Shown here piece by piece: positions 27,121 to 35,890 of a stretch of 64,000 bases of DNA. Under the pieces are notes generated by a model. It saw only the letters and a list, made by a program, of their open reading frames with translations, ran no database searches and was not told the origin of the DNA. This stretch comes from Flavonifractor sp. AGMB03687 (GTDB taxonomy: Bacteria > Bacillota > Clostridia > Oscillospirales > Oscillospiraceae), in contig NZ_JADKZI010000006.1 in the NCBI RefSeq assembly GCF_017811815.1, positions 62,001-126,000 of the forward strand, written 5' to 3'. Position numbers and translations under genes: made by a program. Position 1 is the first letter of the stretch. Each line of letters starts with the position of its first letter.

Positions 27121-27501
27121 TCAGCCCCTCTCTTCCCTGTCCAGGGCGTCCAGCAGGGCCCGCAGCTCGGCGATATCCGCTCCGGTCAGCTGGTCGTGCT
27201 CCACCAGGGCGGCCACCATCTGCCGGGCCGACCCGGCGTACAGCTTGTCGATGAGCTTGCGGGTGCGGCTGGTGCCTACCTCCTCCCGGCTCACCAGAGG
27301 ATAGTAGGAGTAGACCTGCCCCTTCTCCTGGGCCGCCGCCCCCTTGGCGCACAGCCGCCGCAGCAGGGTCTTGACGGTCTCCCCGTTCTTCTCCGCCAGG
27401 GCCCCCTTGATCTGCCCCAGGGGCAGGGGTTCAGCCGCCTGCCACAGCACCTCCATCACCTCCAGCTCCGCCTCGGTGATCTTTTCTTCCACAGCGCCCA
27501 T
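27121..27501 (-). CDS. blaI: BlaI/MecI/CopY-family repressor
   Basis: 126 residues. A winged-helix N-terminal domain (EKITEAELEVMEVLW, then TVKTLLRRLCAKG) is followed by a C-terminal dimerisation helix region. These repressors bind TACA-TGTA dyads and are cut by the partner M56 peptidase. Two such dyads lie just upstream of this gene. It is the first gene of an operon with two M56 genes. The inducing signal is unknown; no beta-lactamase gene is in the window. Confidence 0.92.
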   Translation of the reverse strand: MGAVEEKITEAELEVMEVLWQAAEPLPLGQIKGALAEKNGETVKTLLRRLCAKGAAAQEKGQVYSYYPLVSREEVGTSRTRKLIDKLYAGSARQMVAALVEHDQLTGADIAELRALLDALDREERG

Positions 27502-27520
27502 AGCGATGCCTCCTTCCGGT

Positions 27521-27556
27521 TACAAATGTACCTTTCACGTATAGGGTACAACTGTA
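27521..27556 (-). promoter_or_regulatory. Two BlaI operator dyads
   Basis: TACAAATGTA (27521-27530) and TACAACTGTA (27547-27556) match the TACA-N2-TGTA BlaI/MecI box. Their centres are 26 bp apart and lie directly upstream of the blaI ribosome site, as expected for autorepression. Confidence 0.8.
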
Positions 27557-27681
27557 ACCTCATTCTGTCAAGGCCGGACCGGTTACAATTTCATGACGTT
27601 TTCGAACAGATTTCCAGGTTTTGAAAATTATTTTCATACTCTACAGTTTGGTGAAAATTGGCACATAACCCCCTCCAGCCC

Positions 27682-27709
27682 TTGCATTTATTTGTCAGAA
27701 TGCTATAAT
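27682..27709 (+). promoter_or_regulatory. Promoter of ppdK
   Basis: TTGCAT (27682-27687), a 16-nt spacer and TATAAT (27704-27709). AGGAGGA follows at 27752 before the ATG at 27766. Confidence 0.75.
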
Positions 27710-27765
27710 AGAACCCAGCGATCGGTCCCGCCGACCGGGCGGGGCCAACTTAGGAGGAATGGAAA

Positions 27766-30408
27766 ATGGGCAATTCTCATAAGTACGTCTACTTGTTCTC
27801 CGAAGGCAATGGCTCCATGCGGGAGCTGCTGGGAGGCAAGGGCGCCAACCTGGCTGAAATGACTAATCTGGGCATGCCGGTGCCTCAGGGCTTTACCGTG
27901 ACCACCGAAGCCTGCACCCAGTATTATAATGACGGTCGTCAGATCAACGAGGACATCCAGGCTCAGATTTACGAGTACCTGGGTAAGATGGAAGAGATTT
28001 GCGGCAAGAAGTTTGCCGATCCCGAGAACCCCCTGCTGGTTTCCGTCCGCTCCGGCGCCCGGGCCTCCATGCCCGGCATGATGGACACCATCCTCAACCT
28101 GGGCCTCAACGACGTGGTGGTGGAAGGCCTGGCCAAGTTCACCAACAACCCCCGTTTCGCCTACGACTCCTACCGCCGGTTCATCCAGATGTTCTCCGAC
28201 GTGGTCATGGAGCTGTCCAAGAAGCGCTTTGAGGAGATCATCGACGAGGTCAAGGCCGAGAAGGGCGTCAAGCTGGACGTGGAGCTGGACACCGACGACA
28301 TGAAGCGCCTGGTGGTCCTCTTCAAGGAGTTCTACAAGAAGGAAAAGGGCGAGGACTTCCCCCAGGATCCCAAGGTCCAGCTGATGGAGGCCGTCAAGGC
28401 CGTGTTCCGCTCCTGGGACAACCCCCGTGCCAATGTGTACCGCCGCATGAACGAGATCCCCTACGACTGGGGCACCGCCGTCAACGTACAGTCCATGGTG
28501 TTCGGCAACTCCGGCAACAACTCCGGTACCGGCGTGGCCTTCACCCGCAACCCCGCCACCGGTGAGAAGGCCCTCTTCGGTGAGTACCTTATCAACGCCC
28601 AGGGCGAGGACGTGGTGGCCGGCGTGCGCACCCCCTCCCCCATTTCCAAGCTCCATGAGGAGATGCCCGCGGTGTACGAGCAGTTTGCCGACATCGCCAA
28701 CCGCCTGGAGCAGCACTACAAGGATATGCAGGACATGGAGTTTACCATCGAAAATGGGAAACTGTACATGCTCCAGACCCGTAACGGCAAGCGCACCGCC
28801 ACCGCCGCCATCAAGGTGGCCGTGGACCTGGTGGACGAGGGCATGATCGACGAGAAGGAGGCCGTGTGCCGCGTCGATCCCAAGCAGTTGGACGCTCTGC
28901 TGCACCCCACCTTCGATCCCGAGGCCCTGAAGAAGGCCGACGTCATCGGCAAGGGCCTGGCCGCCTCCCCCGGCGCCGCCTGCGGCAAGGTGGTCTTCAC
29001 CGCCGAAGACGCCAAGGAGTGGCATGACCGGGGCGAGAAGGTCATCCTGGTCCGTCTGGAGACCTCCCCCGAGGACATCGAGGGCATGCAGGTCTCCCAG
29101 GGTATCCTCACCGTCCGCGGCGGCATGACCTCTCACGCCGCCGTGGTGGCCCGCGGCATGGGCACCTGCTGCGTGTCCGGCTGCGGCGAGATCGTGGTGG
29201 ACTACGAGGGCAAGAAGTTTACGCTGGGCGGCAAGGTCTATCATGAGGGCGACTGGATCTCCCTGGACGGCTCCACCGGCAACATCTACGGCGAGGCCAT
29301 CGCCACCGTGCCCGCCGATCCCGGCTCCGGCTACTTCGGCCGCCTGATGGGCTGGGCCGACAAGTATCGCCAGCTGATGGTGTACACCAACGCCGACAAC
29401 CCCCACGACGCCGCTCAGGGCTACGCCTTCGGCGCTCAGGGCATCGGCCTATGCCGCACCGAGCATATGTTCTTCGAGGGCGAGCGCATCAAGGCCATCC
29501 GTGAGATGATCGTCTCCGACAACGTGGCCGACCGCGAGAAGGCCCTGGCCAAGATCATGCCCTATCAGCAGGGCGACTTCGAGGGCATCTACGAGGCCAT
29601 GGAGGGCCACCCCGTGGTCATCCGCTTCCTGGATCCCCCGCTGCATGAGTTCCTCCCCACCAAGGAGGAGGACATCGTGGAGATCGCCAACGAGATGGGC
29701 ATTCCTCTGGAGAAGCTCCACAACGTCATCGACTCCCTCCACGAGTTCAACCCCATGATGGGCCACCGCGGCTGCCGTCTGGCGGTTGCCTATCCCGAGA
29801 TCGCCGCCATGCAGACCACCGCCGTCATCAACGCCGCCATCACCGTGCAGAAGAAGCACCCCGACTGGACCATGGTCCCCGAGATCATGATCCCCCTGGT
29901 GGGCGAGGTGAAGGAGCTCAAGTTCGTCAAGGACGTGGTGGTCAAGACCGCCGACGCCATCATCGCTGCCTCCGGCATCGATATGAAGTATGAGGTGGGC
30001 ACCATGATCGAGATCCCCCGTGCCGCCCTCACCGCCGACGAGATCGCCAAGGAGGCCCAGTTCTTCTCCTTCGGCACCAACGACCTGACTCAGATGACCT
30101 TCGGCTTCTCCCGTGACGACGCCGGCAAGTTCCTGAACTACTACTACGAGAATAAGATCTACGAGTCCGATCCCTTCGCTCACTTGGATCAGAAGGGCGT
30201 AGGCAAGCTGGTGGATATGGCCGTCAAGCTGGGCCACCAGGCCCGTCCCGACATCCACATGGGTATCTGCGGCGAGCACGGCGGCGACCCCACCTCCGTG
30301 GAGTTCTGCCACAAGGTTGGCCTGGACTACGTGTCCTGCTCTCCCTTCCGTGTGCCCATCGCCCGCCTGGCCGCCGCGCAGGCTGCTATCAAGAACCCCC
30401 GCAAGTAA
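27766..30408 (+). CDS. ppdK: Pyruvate, phosphate dikinase
   Basis: 880 residues, the full family length. It interconverts pyruvate, ATP and phosphate with PEP, AMP and pyrophosphate, and serves glycolysis or gluconeogenesis in PPi-using anaerobes. The N-terminal ATP-grasp domain begins GGKGANLAEMT with SVRSGARASMPGMMDT near residue 95. The swivelling His domain contains GGMTSHAAVVARGMG with the phosphorylated His near 457. The C-terminal PEP/pyruvate barrel has GTNDLTQMTFG and GICGEHGGDP near 834. It is strongly biased to C/G-ending codons, as expected for a highly expressed gene. A long antisense reading frame is a codon-bias artefact. Confidence 0.98.
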   Translation: MGNSHKYVYLFSEGNGSMRELLGGKGANLAEMTNLGMPVPQGFTVTTEACTQYYNDGRQINEDIQAQIYEYLGKMEEICGKKFADPENPLLVSVRSGARASMPGMMDTILNLGLNDVVVEGLAKFTNNPRFAYDSYRRFIQMFSDVVMELSKKRFEEIIDEVKAEKGVKLDVELDTDDMKRLVVLFKEFYKKEKGEDFPQDPKVQLMEAVKAVFRSWDNPRANVYRRMNEIPYDWGTAVNVQSMVFGNSGNNSGTGVAFTRNPATGEKALFGEYLINAQGEDVVAGVRTPSPISKLHEEMPAVYEQFADIANRLEQHYKDMQDMEFTIENGKLYMLQTRNGKRTATAAIKVAVDLVDEGMIDEKEAVCRVDPKQLDALLHPTFDPEALKKADVIGKGLAASPGAACGKVVFTAEDAKEWHDRGEKVILVRLETSPEDIEGMQVSQGILTVRGGMTSHAAVVARGMGTCCVSGCGEIVVDYEGKKFTLGGKVYHEGDWISLDGSTGNIYGEAIATVPADPGSGYFGRLMGWADKYRQLMVYTNADNPHDAAQGYAFGAQGIGLCRTEHMFFEGERIKAIREMIVSDNVADREKALAKIMPYQQGDFEGIYEAMEGHPVVIRFLDPPLHEFLPTKEEDIVEIANEMGIPLEKLHNVIDSLHEFNPMMGHRGCRLAVAYPEIAAMQTTAVINAAITVQKKHPDWTMVPEIMIPLVGEVKELKFVKDVVVKTADAIIAASGIDMKYEVGTMIEIPRAALTADEIAKEAQFFSFGTNDLTQMTFGFSRDDAGKFLNYYYENKIYESDPFAHLDQKGVGKLVDMAVKLGHQARPDIHMGICGEHGGDPTSVEFCHKVGLDYVSCSPFRVPIARLAAAQAAIKNPRK

Positions 30409-30723
30409 GAGTTCTGTCATTCACCATTGGATTTGATGAAGCACAAACCTTCTATAAATCCCATGGATACGGCATAAAACCGTCAAAATGGCATGATTTA
30501 ACCGTGGAGGTTTATATCTAATCGCCAAAACCCCCGTACATTCCCAATTGGGCAATGTGCGGGGGTTTTTTATTGTTATTTTGGGCTGTTTGTACAAATC
30601 TAAACGGGAACGCAAAAATGTATTCTGATTTCAAAAATACATTTTGTCCATGCTCGCTGCTATTTTCACAGCAGCCAGTTCCGTAATTTTGGACGAATTC
30701 AGCTTTCAGTAAAGGGGGCCATT
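30409..30723. other. Intergenic region holding the ppdK terminator and probable left edge of the ICE
   Basis: After the ppdK stop comes the terminator at 30527. Composition then turns AT-rich. An inverted repeat AAAATGTATT / AATACATTTT lies around 30616-30647 and a GCTGCT/AGCAGC pair near 30655-30676. AAAGGGGG precedes the parB start. The ICE left boundary should fall here; no 5' part of the crotonase gene seen at the right junction is present. Confidence 0.5.
30527..30571 (+). terminator. Terminator of ppdK
   Basis: The stem AAAACCCCCGTACATT / AATGTGCGGGGGTTTTTT (with one G-T pair) holds an internal CCCAATTGGG palindrome and ends in T6. Confidence 0.9.
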
Positions 30724-31587
30724 ATGGGACGAGACGATCAAAGGCAAGCAGTAAAAAACATTCCCTTGGAACAACTGAAGCCATTTAAGAATCATCCCTT
30801 TCAGGTACGAGACGATGAGGAATTTCGGCGTCTTGTTGAGAGCATTGAAATTCACGGTGTAATTCATCCAGCGGTGGCTCGCCAGATTGGTGAGGAATGC
30901 TATGAACTAATTTCTGGTCATCGACGCAAAGCGGCTTGTGAAGTATTGGGTTACTCTGAGATGCCTGTTTTAGTCCGGTCTATGACGGATGATGAGGCAG
31001 TTGTAAACATGGTAGATGCAAACCTTCAGCGTGAGACGATTCTCCCAAGTGAAAGAGCCTTTGCATACAAAATGAAGTTGGCAGCTATGAGCCATCAGGG
31101 GCGTAAAGGATTTACTTCCGCCCAACTTGGGCGGAAGTGTGTCGGAAAAGAATCCAGAGAGTTAATTGCTGAACAAGTCGGTCAAAGTCGCAACCAAATT
31201 TCTCGCTATATCCGTCTTACTGAATTAATACCAGAAATTCTTGAAATGGTTGATAATCGAAAAATCGCATTGAATCCAGCTGTATCTATTTCCTACTTGG
31301 ACAAGAAGCAACAAAAGCTACTATATAAGGTGATGGTAGCACTAAAAGCAACCCCATCTATTTCTCAGGCAAAAGCCATCCGAGAAAAGGCCAGTGAATC
31401 AGACTTCACAGAAGATTACTTGGTTTCTATCTTATCGAAAAAGAAACCAAACCAGAGAGAGCCGATGATTGTTGAAGAAGAAGAAATCAAGCAGTATTTC
31501 CCCTCGCATTACAATAGTGAACAGATGCACAACACGATTTTACTGTTGATTAGGAATTGGAGTAAAAAGCGTGGCTACACACAATAA
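30724..31587 (+). CDS. ParB/RepB-family partition protein (stand-alone copy)
   Basis: 287 residues. The N-terminal ParB nuclease-like domain begins with IPLEQLKPFKNHPFQVRDD. It contains the ISGHRRKAACEVLGY box near residue 60 and NLQRETILPSERAFAYKMK near 100. A central HTH region has SRELIAEQVGQSRNQISRYIRL. It is clearly paralogous to the ParB encoded 1.2 kb downstream but AT-richer and without a ParA partner of its own. A ParB-like centromere-binding or accessory regulatory role is likely. It is followed by its own terminator, so it is a separate unit. Confidence 0.9.
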   Translation: MGRDDQRQAVKNIPLEQLKPFKNHPFQVRDDEEFRRLVESIEIHGVIHPAVARQIGEECYELISGHRRKAACEVLGYSEMPVLVRSMTDDEAVVNMVDANLQRETILPSERAFAYKMKLAAMSHQGRKGFTSAQLGRKCVGKESRELIAEQVGQSRNQISRYIRLTELIPEILEMVDNRKIALNPAVSISYLDKKQQKLLYKVMVALKATPSISQAKAIREKASESDFTEDYLVSILSKKKPNQREPMIVEEEEIKQYFPSHYNSEQMHNTILLLIRNWSKKRGYTQ

Positions 31588-31612
31588 AAGGTCATTATAC
31601 CTTGTCACAACA

Positions 31613-31646
31613 GGGAGCAGAAAATTTTTCTGCTCCTTTTTTTATT
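31613..31646 (+). terminator. Terminator of the stand-alone parB
   Basis: GGAGCAGAAAA / TTTTCTGCTCC is followed by T7, 26 nt after the stop codon. Confidence 0.9.
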
Positions 31647-32037
31647 TTTTGCGCAACAAACGGCCTCTGCCGTGGCCTACAAGTGAGAGTTACATCTCAT
31701 GGACCTTGAAAATTCAGAAGAACATCAGGTACAACCGTCCCTCGGAGAGCCACTCCGGTGATACGCCATGACGCCTACGGGTCGAGCGACTTCCCTATCG
31801 CCGGTAAAGAGCTTGATAACTTGAGGCCACGATCCAGGGACAGGGGGAAAACTTACACTCAGCCACAGTCCGAGCGTTAAAAGCGTCGCAGGCAATGGGA
31901 GTGTCCGGTACAGAACCGTGATAAATGAATCCTAAATCAAAAGGATGCCGAAATGTTCTTGATTTTAAGAAAACCCAAGGGGGTAGTTTACCCTCTTTAC
32001 ATTCCATCTTCTGTTCAATACACAGGAGGAAACTGAA
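31647..32037 (+). other. 391-nt untranslated leader ahead of parA, possibly structured
   Basis: No ORF with a ribosome site is seen. The stretch is moderately GC-rich, with many short self-complementary parts: CACTCC near 31752 against GGAGTG near 31901, CGGTACAGAACCG near 31906, and ACCC/GGGT pairs near 31977-31998. It ends with an AGGAGG site before parA. It could hold parS, an oriV/oriT or a structured regulatory RNA; I cannot decide which from sequence alone. Confidence 0.4.
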
Positions 32038-32859
32038 ATGAACACACAAATTATCGCCATCGCCAACCAGAAAGGCGGCGTTGGCAAGACAACCACCTGC
32101 GCAAACCTGGGTATCGGGCTGGCACAGGCCGGGAAGAAAGTGCTGCTGATCGACGGGGACCCGCAAGGAAGTCTGACCATCAGCCTGGGCCACCCCCAGC
32201 CGGACAAGCTCCCCTTTACCCTGTCCGACGCGATGGGCCGTATCCTGATGGACGAGCCGCTGCGCCCCGGCGAGGGTATCCTGCATCACCCGGAGGGCGT
32301 TGACCTGATGCCCGCTGACATCCAGCTCTCCGGCATGGAGGTCTCTCTGGTGAACGCCATGAGCCGAGAGACAATCCTGCGGCAGTATCTGGACACTCTC
32401 AAGGGACAGTATTCCCAGATCCTGATTGACTGTCAGCCCTCCTTGGGGATGCTTACGATCAATGCGTTGGCTGCTGCCAACAGGGTAATAATCCCCGTCC
32501 AGGCGGAGTATCTGCCCGCCAAGGGCTTGGAACAGCTGCTCCAGACGGTCAATAAGGTGAAACGGCAGATCAACCCCAAGCTCCAGATCGACGGTATCCT
32601 GCTGACGATGGTGGACAACCGCACCAACTTTGCCAAGGAGATTGCGGCTCTGCTGCGAGAAACCTACGGCAGCAAAATCAAAGTGTTCGGAACTGAGATT
32701 CCCCATTCCGTCCGGGCAAAGGAAATCAGTGCCGAGGGCAAGAGTATTTTTGCCCATGACCCCAAGGGCAAAGTGGCCGAGGGTTACAAAAATCTGACCC
32801 AGGAGGTGATGAAACTTGAAAAGCAGCGCGAAAAAAGTAGAGCTTGCTCCATACGATGA
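32038..32859 (+). CDS. parA: ParA-family partition ATPase
   Basis: 273 residues. The deviant Walker A KGGVGKTTT is at residues 12-20, the Walker A' strand VLLIDGDPQGS follows near 38, and LIDCQPSLGMLTINAL lies near 135. It provides ATP-driven positioning of the excised circular ICE with ParB. AGGAGG precedes the ATG. The last 44 nt overlap the parB gene in another frame, so the two are translationally coupled. Confidence 0.95.
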   Translation: MNTQIIAIANQKGGVGKTTTCANLGIGLAQAGKKVLLIDGDPQGSLTISLGHPQPDKLPFTLSDAMGRILMDEPLRPGEGILHHPEGVDLMPADIQLSGMEVSLVNAMSRETILRQYLDTLKGQYSQILIDCQPSLGMLTINALAAANRVIIPVQAEYLPAKGLEQLLQTVNKVKRQINPKLQIDGILLTMVDNRTNFAKEIAALLRETYGSKIKVFGTEIPHSVRAKEISAEGKSIFAHDPKGKVAEGYKNLTQEVMKLEKQREKSRACSIR

Positions 32860-33751
32860 CTTGTTTTCCACCGAAGAAAGCCGCCAGGATGCCAAGCTGG
32901 AGAAGGTACGGGAAATCCCGCTGTCTGAACTGCATCCTTTCAAGAACCATCCCTTCAAAGTCAAGGATGACGAAGCCATGATGGAGACCGCCAACAGTGT
33001 TCGGCAGTACGGTGTTCTGGTTCCGGCGATTGCTCGCCCGGACCCGGAGGGTGGCTATGAGCTGGTAGCCGGTCACAGGCGGCACCGGGCCAGTGAACTG
33101 GCCGAGAAAGAAACCATGCCGGTCATTGTCCGCGACCTGGACGATGATGCCGCCACCATCATCATGGTGGACAGCAACTTGCAGCGGGAAAGCCTGCTTC
33201 CCAGCGAGAGAGCCTTTGCCTACAAGATGAAGCTAGAGGCTATGAAGCACCAAGGGGAACGGTCCGATTTAACTTGTGCCCAAGTTGGGCACAAGTCGGA
33301 TGGAAAGAAGTCACGGGATATTTTGGCCGAGCAAGTTGGTCAGAGCCGAAATCAAATTCAACGCTATATCCGCCTGACAGAACTGATTCCCGAACTGCTG
33401 GATATGATTGATGAACAGAAAATCGCACTCAATCCGGCTTATGAGCTGTCTTTCCTCAAAAAAGAGGAACAGCGGGATTTGCTGGACGCGATGGACAGCG
33501 AACAGTCTACCCCCTCTCTTTCCCAGGCCCAGCGGCTCAAGAGATACAGCCAGGAGGGACATCTGACCCTCGATATGATGCGCGTCATCATGGGCGAGGA
33601 AAAGAAAAGCGATCTGGACCGGGTGACTTTCACCTCCGACACCCTGCGGAAGTATTTTCCCAAGAGTTACACGCCCCAGCGGATGCAGGAAACCATTATC
33701 AAGCTGCTGGAGGCGTGGCAGAAGAAGCGCCAGAGAGACCAGGAACGATGA
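32816..33751 (+). CDS. parB: ParB-family partition protein
   Basis: 311 residues from a TTG start inside the end of parA. The N-terminal ParB domain carries IPLSELHPFKNHPFKVKDD, AGHRRHRASELA and NLQRESLLPSERAFAYKMK. The HTH segment is SRDILAEQVGQSRNQIQRYIRL. It binds parS-type sites and works with ParA in segregation. The protein matches the upstream stand-alone ParB over most of its length. The next gene follows after 12 nt. Confidence 0.93.
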   Translation: MKSSAKKVELAPYDDLFSTEESRQDAKLEKVREIPLSELHPFKNHPFKVKDDEAMMETANSVRQYGVLVPAIARPDPEGGYELVAGHRRHRASELAEKETMPVIVRDLDDDAATIIMVDSNLQRESLLPSERAFAYKMKLEAMKHQGERSDLTCAQVGHKSDGKKSRDILAEQVGQSRNQIQRYIRLTELIPELLDMIDEQKIALNPAYELSFLKKEEQRDLLDAMDSEQSTPSLSQAQRLKRYSQEGHLTLDMMRVIMGEEKKSDLDRVTFTSDTLRKYFPKSYTPQRMQETIIKLLEAWQKKRQRDQER

Positions 33752-33763
33752 AAGGAGCCGCCT

Positions 33764-34036
33764 ATGAGGGATATTTCGGCCCGTGAGCTGAAAGGGCACA
33801 ACATTCTTGCCGTAGAGCGTTTTCAGGATAACACCCGCTGGATGATCGAGTTTTCCGTTCAGCGTCCCAGTTCTTACGGTAGCCCCGGTGATGAAATGCG
33901 GCTGTTTCTCACAGAGGACGGGTATCAGGCCGCTCTCCTGAGTCAGCAGCGCCGGGAAATCAAAATCAAGCGGTATGCCCATGTGATCGAGGGCCATGTC
34001 CTCGACTTCAAGCCTAAAAGAAAGCATCACCCTTGA
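33764..34036 (+). CDS. Small ICE protein, paralogue of the DUF5720-like gene downstream
   Basis: 90 residues with GGAG-type ribosome site. The pattern RFQDNTRWMIEF, then DEMRLFLTEDGYQAALLSQQ and RYAHVIEGHVLDF, is repeated with variation in the protein at 35883 (RFAEDTRHMIIF, RTRLFLTEAGYQKSLESQ). The two are therefore duplicates of one small family common in Tn1549-type elements. No biochemical role is known to me. It belongs to the parA-parB operon. Confidence 0.7.
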   Translation: MRDISARELKGHNILAVERFQDNTRWMIEFSVQRPSSYGSPGDEMRLFLTEDGYQAALLSQQRREIKIKRYAHVIEGHVLDFKPKRKHHP

Positions 34037-34086
34037 TATGTTGTATGTTGGAAGAAATAGACCATTGCGAGATTGGGGGGATATAT

Positions 34087-34578
34087 ATGCACACAGTTGA
34101 AGATTTGGAAAACACACTGAAGGATATCTTTATAACTACTGAATCGACTTACAACCAGCAAGTCGAACTGGAAAACCTTTTGGAAGAAGTTGATCCGCGG
34201 TCTCTTATTCGTACCATCTGGGAAAACTCCGAGACCATATACTCTTTTCGCACTGAAAAAAACAGAGAGCAGTGCATGGTGTATTGCGAATCAGAGCTTT
34301 TCAAGAAGTGGGTAACGCTTCTATATTCTGAAAATGGTTCCGGTAGCCCAATTGATGCTCAAACTATAAATCTATGGCTATTACATGATGCCGGATTTCT
34401 TGTCACCGCTGATTTTTATCTCGCCTTGGATGGCAATGAGTATGTTACAGAGTGTCGCCTCTACAAAGGGGTCAATTGGGAATGCAGTGAAGTCAGTTCA
34501 CAGTTAGATGCATTGATTGCCGATCTCGACAAAACGGTCAGAGGCGTTTCAGTGGATGATGTGTTTTATGACCTGTAA
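34087..34578 (+). CDS. Hypothetical cargo protein
   Basis: 163 residues from ATG 34087, chosen because GGGGGG lies 6-11 nt upstream. The protein is acidic (pI clearly low from the many Asp and Glu), without membrane segments or cysteine motifs. It has a helical N terminus and a WLLHDAGFLVTADFYLALDGNEY middle stretch. I recognise no family. Its AT-rich codon use differs from the GC-rich ICE backbone on both sides, which suggests a later acquisition between parB and rep. Confidence 0.6.
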   Translation: MHTVEDLENTLKDIFITTESTYNQQVELENLLEEVDPRSLIRTIWENSETIYSFRTEKNREQCMVYCESELFKKWVTLLYSENGSGSPIDAQTINLWLLHDAGFLVTADFYLALDGNEYVTECRLYKGVNWECSEVSSQLDALIADLDKTVRGVSVDDVFYDL

Positions 34579-34615
34579 CACGATGAAACACGAACGGCAA
34601 GGCAGGTGATATAGC

Positions 34616-35479
34616 ATGGCTGTTTTTCGTGTGGAACGCACAGGTGATTACACCGTCATGAGTAACTTCCATCTGAAAGACAAACGGTTGTCGTTGAAGG
34701 CGAAAGGACTGCTCTCTCAGATGCTGTCTTTGCCGGACGATTGGGACTACACCTTATCTGGTCTTTGTTTTATCAACCGGGAAAGCAAAGATGCCATTCG
34801 TTCTGCAATCAACGAACTGGAACGTGCGGGGTATATCCGACGCAGGCAGACTATAGATGCCACCGGAAAATTTGGGGCCAATGAATACAGCATCTATGAG
34901 CGCCCCATTACAGATGTTCCGTCATCGGAAAATCCGACAACGGAAAAACCGATAACGAAGAAACCGTTGCCGGAAAATCCGACACAATTAAATACTAAGA
35001 AATCAAGTACCCAAAAACAAAATACTCATAGAGCAAGTACCGATTCCATTCCCTTCCGGGAGATAGCGGCAGCACAGCTGCCGGAACGGAAAGGAAGGGA
35101 TGCGATGTCGCTCACAGAGATGGAGAGTTATCGGGATTTGATTCTGGAGAACATCGAGTATGACCACCTGTGCCGGGAGTTTACCACCTACCGGGAGGAC
35201 CTGGACGAGATTGTGGAGCTGATGGTGGAGACCGTCTGCGCCAAGCGGAAAACCACCCGGATCGCTGGCAGCGACTTTCCCCATGAGGTGGTCTGCTCCC
35301 GGTTTTTGAAGCTGGACTGCTCCCACATCGAGTTTGTCATGGAGTGCCTGCGGAACAATACCACCGAAATCCGCAACATGAAGCAGTATCTGCTTGCGGT
35401 GCTGTTCAATGCGCCGACCACGATCAGCAACCACTACACCGCACAGGTTAACCACGATATGTACGCAGGCGGCTGGTAA
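34616..35479 (+). CDS. ICE replication initiator/replisome organiser (RepA-like, DUF6017)
   Basis: 287 residues. The N-terminal winged-helix domain (LKDKRLSLKAKGLLSQMLSLPDDWDYT...LERAGYIRRRQ) is typical of plasmid and phage initiators. A low-complexity Pro/Thr/Lys linker follows (about 100-145). The C-terminal DUF6017-type domain (MESYRDLILENIEYD...IRNMKQYLLAVLFNAP) completes it. It probably starts replication of the excised element. The codon bias changes sharply at the linker, which suggests a domain joining. Confidence 0.8.
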   Translation: MAVFRVERTGDYTVMSNFHLKDKRLSLKAKGLLSQMLSLPDDWDYTLSGLCFINRESKDAIRSAINELERAGYIRRRQTIDATGKFGANEYSIYERPITDVPSSENPTTEKPITKKPLPENPTQLNTKKSSTQKQNTHRASTDSIPFREIAAAQLPERKGRDAMSLTEMESYRDLILENIEYDHLCREFTTYREDLDEIVELMVETVCAKRKTTRIAGSDFPHEVVCSRFLKLDCSHIEFVMECLRNNTTEIRNMKQYLLAVLFNAPTTISNHYTAQVNHDMYAGGW

Positions 35480-35527
35480 ACAGCCGCTTTTCTACTGCCC
35501 GGACGCACCGGGAGAAAGGATTTTGCC

Positions 35528-35890
35528 ATGAAACGACCCCTTGCTTACATTACGGCTCCCTGGAGCAACAGCCAGTATGAGAACGCCGAGAACGCTGCGG
35601 CCTACTGCCGTCAGGTGTATGACGCCGGGTATTCGCCCATCTGCCCGGTGCTGTTCCTGCCCACCTTCCTCAAGGACGAGATTCCCCAGGAACACAAGGA
35701 CGGGCTGGATATGGCGCGGGACTACCTGCGCCGGTCCCATGTGCTGGTGGTCTGCGGCCACGGTATTGACGAGACCGTGAAGAATGACATCGCCACCGCC
35801 GAGCGCCTGCGGATCACCGCCACCACCCTGAACGGTATCCTGACCGTGAAGGGCCAGGGGCGCGGGAAAGGAGGTGCGCGCCATGCCTGA
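35528..35890 (+). CDS. DUF4406 / nucleoside 2-deoxyribosyltransferase-like protein
   Basis: 120 residues. It begins AYITAPWSN, the strand-loop typical of the DUF4406 and nucleoside deoxyribosyltransferase fold, with a DMARDYLRRSHVLVVCG middle. Such small proteins are standard passengers of Tn1549-type ICEs; their function is not known. GAAAGGA precedes the ATG. Its end overlaps the next start by 8 nt. Confidence 0.75.
   Translation: MKRPLAYITAPWSNSQYENAENAAAYCRQVYDAGYSPICPVLFLPTFLKDEIPQEHKDGLDMARDYLRRSHVLVVCGHGIDETVKNDIATAERLRITATTLNGILTVKGQGRGKGGARHA

Noticed and set aside
27703-29406. 567-codon minus-strand frame opposite ppdK, and similar long antisense frames over ftsH, virB4, the pseudo-ATPase, pgi, UPF0210 and the crotonase/BKACE genes
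   Set aside because: They come from strong third-position G/C bias of the real genes. The products are His/Val/Leu/Gly-rich without motifs or ribosome sites.
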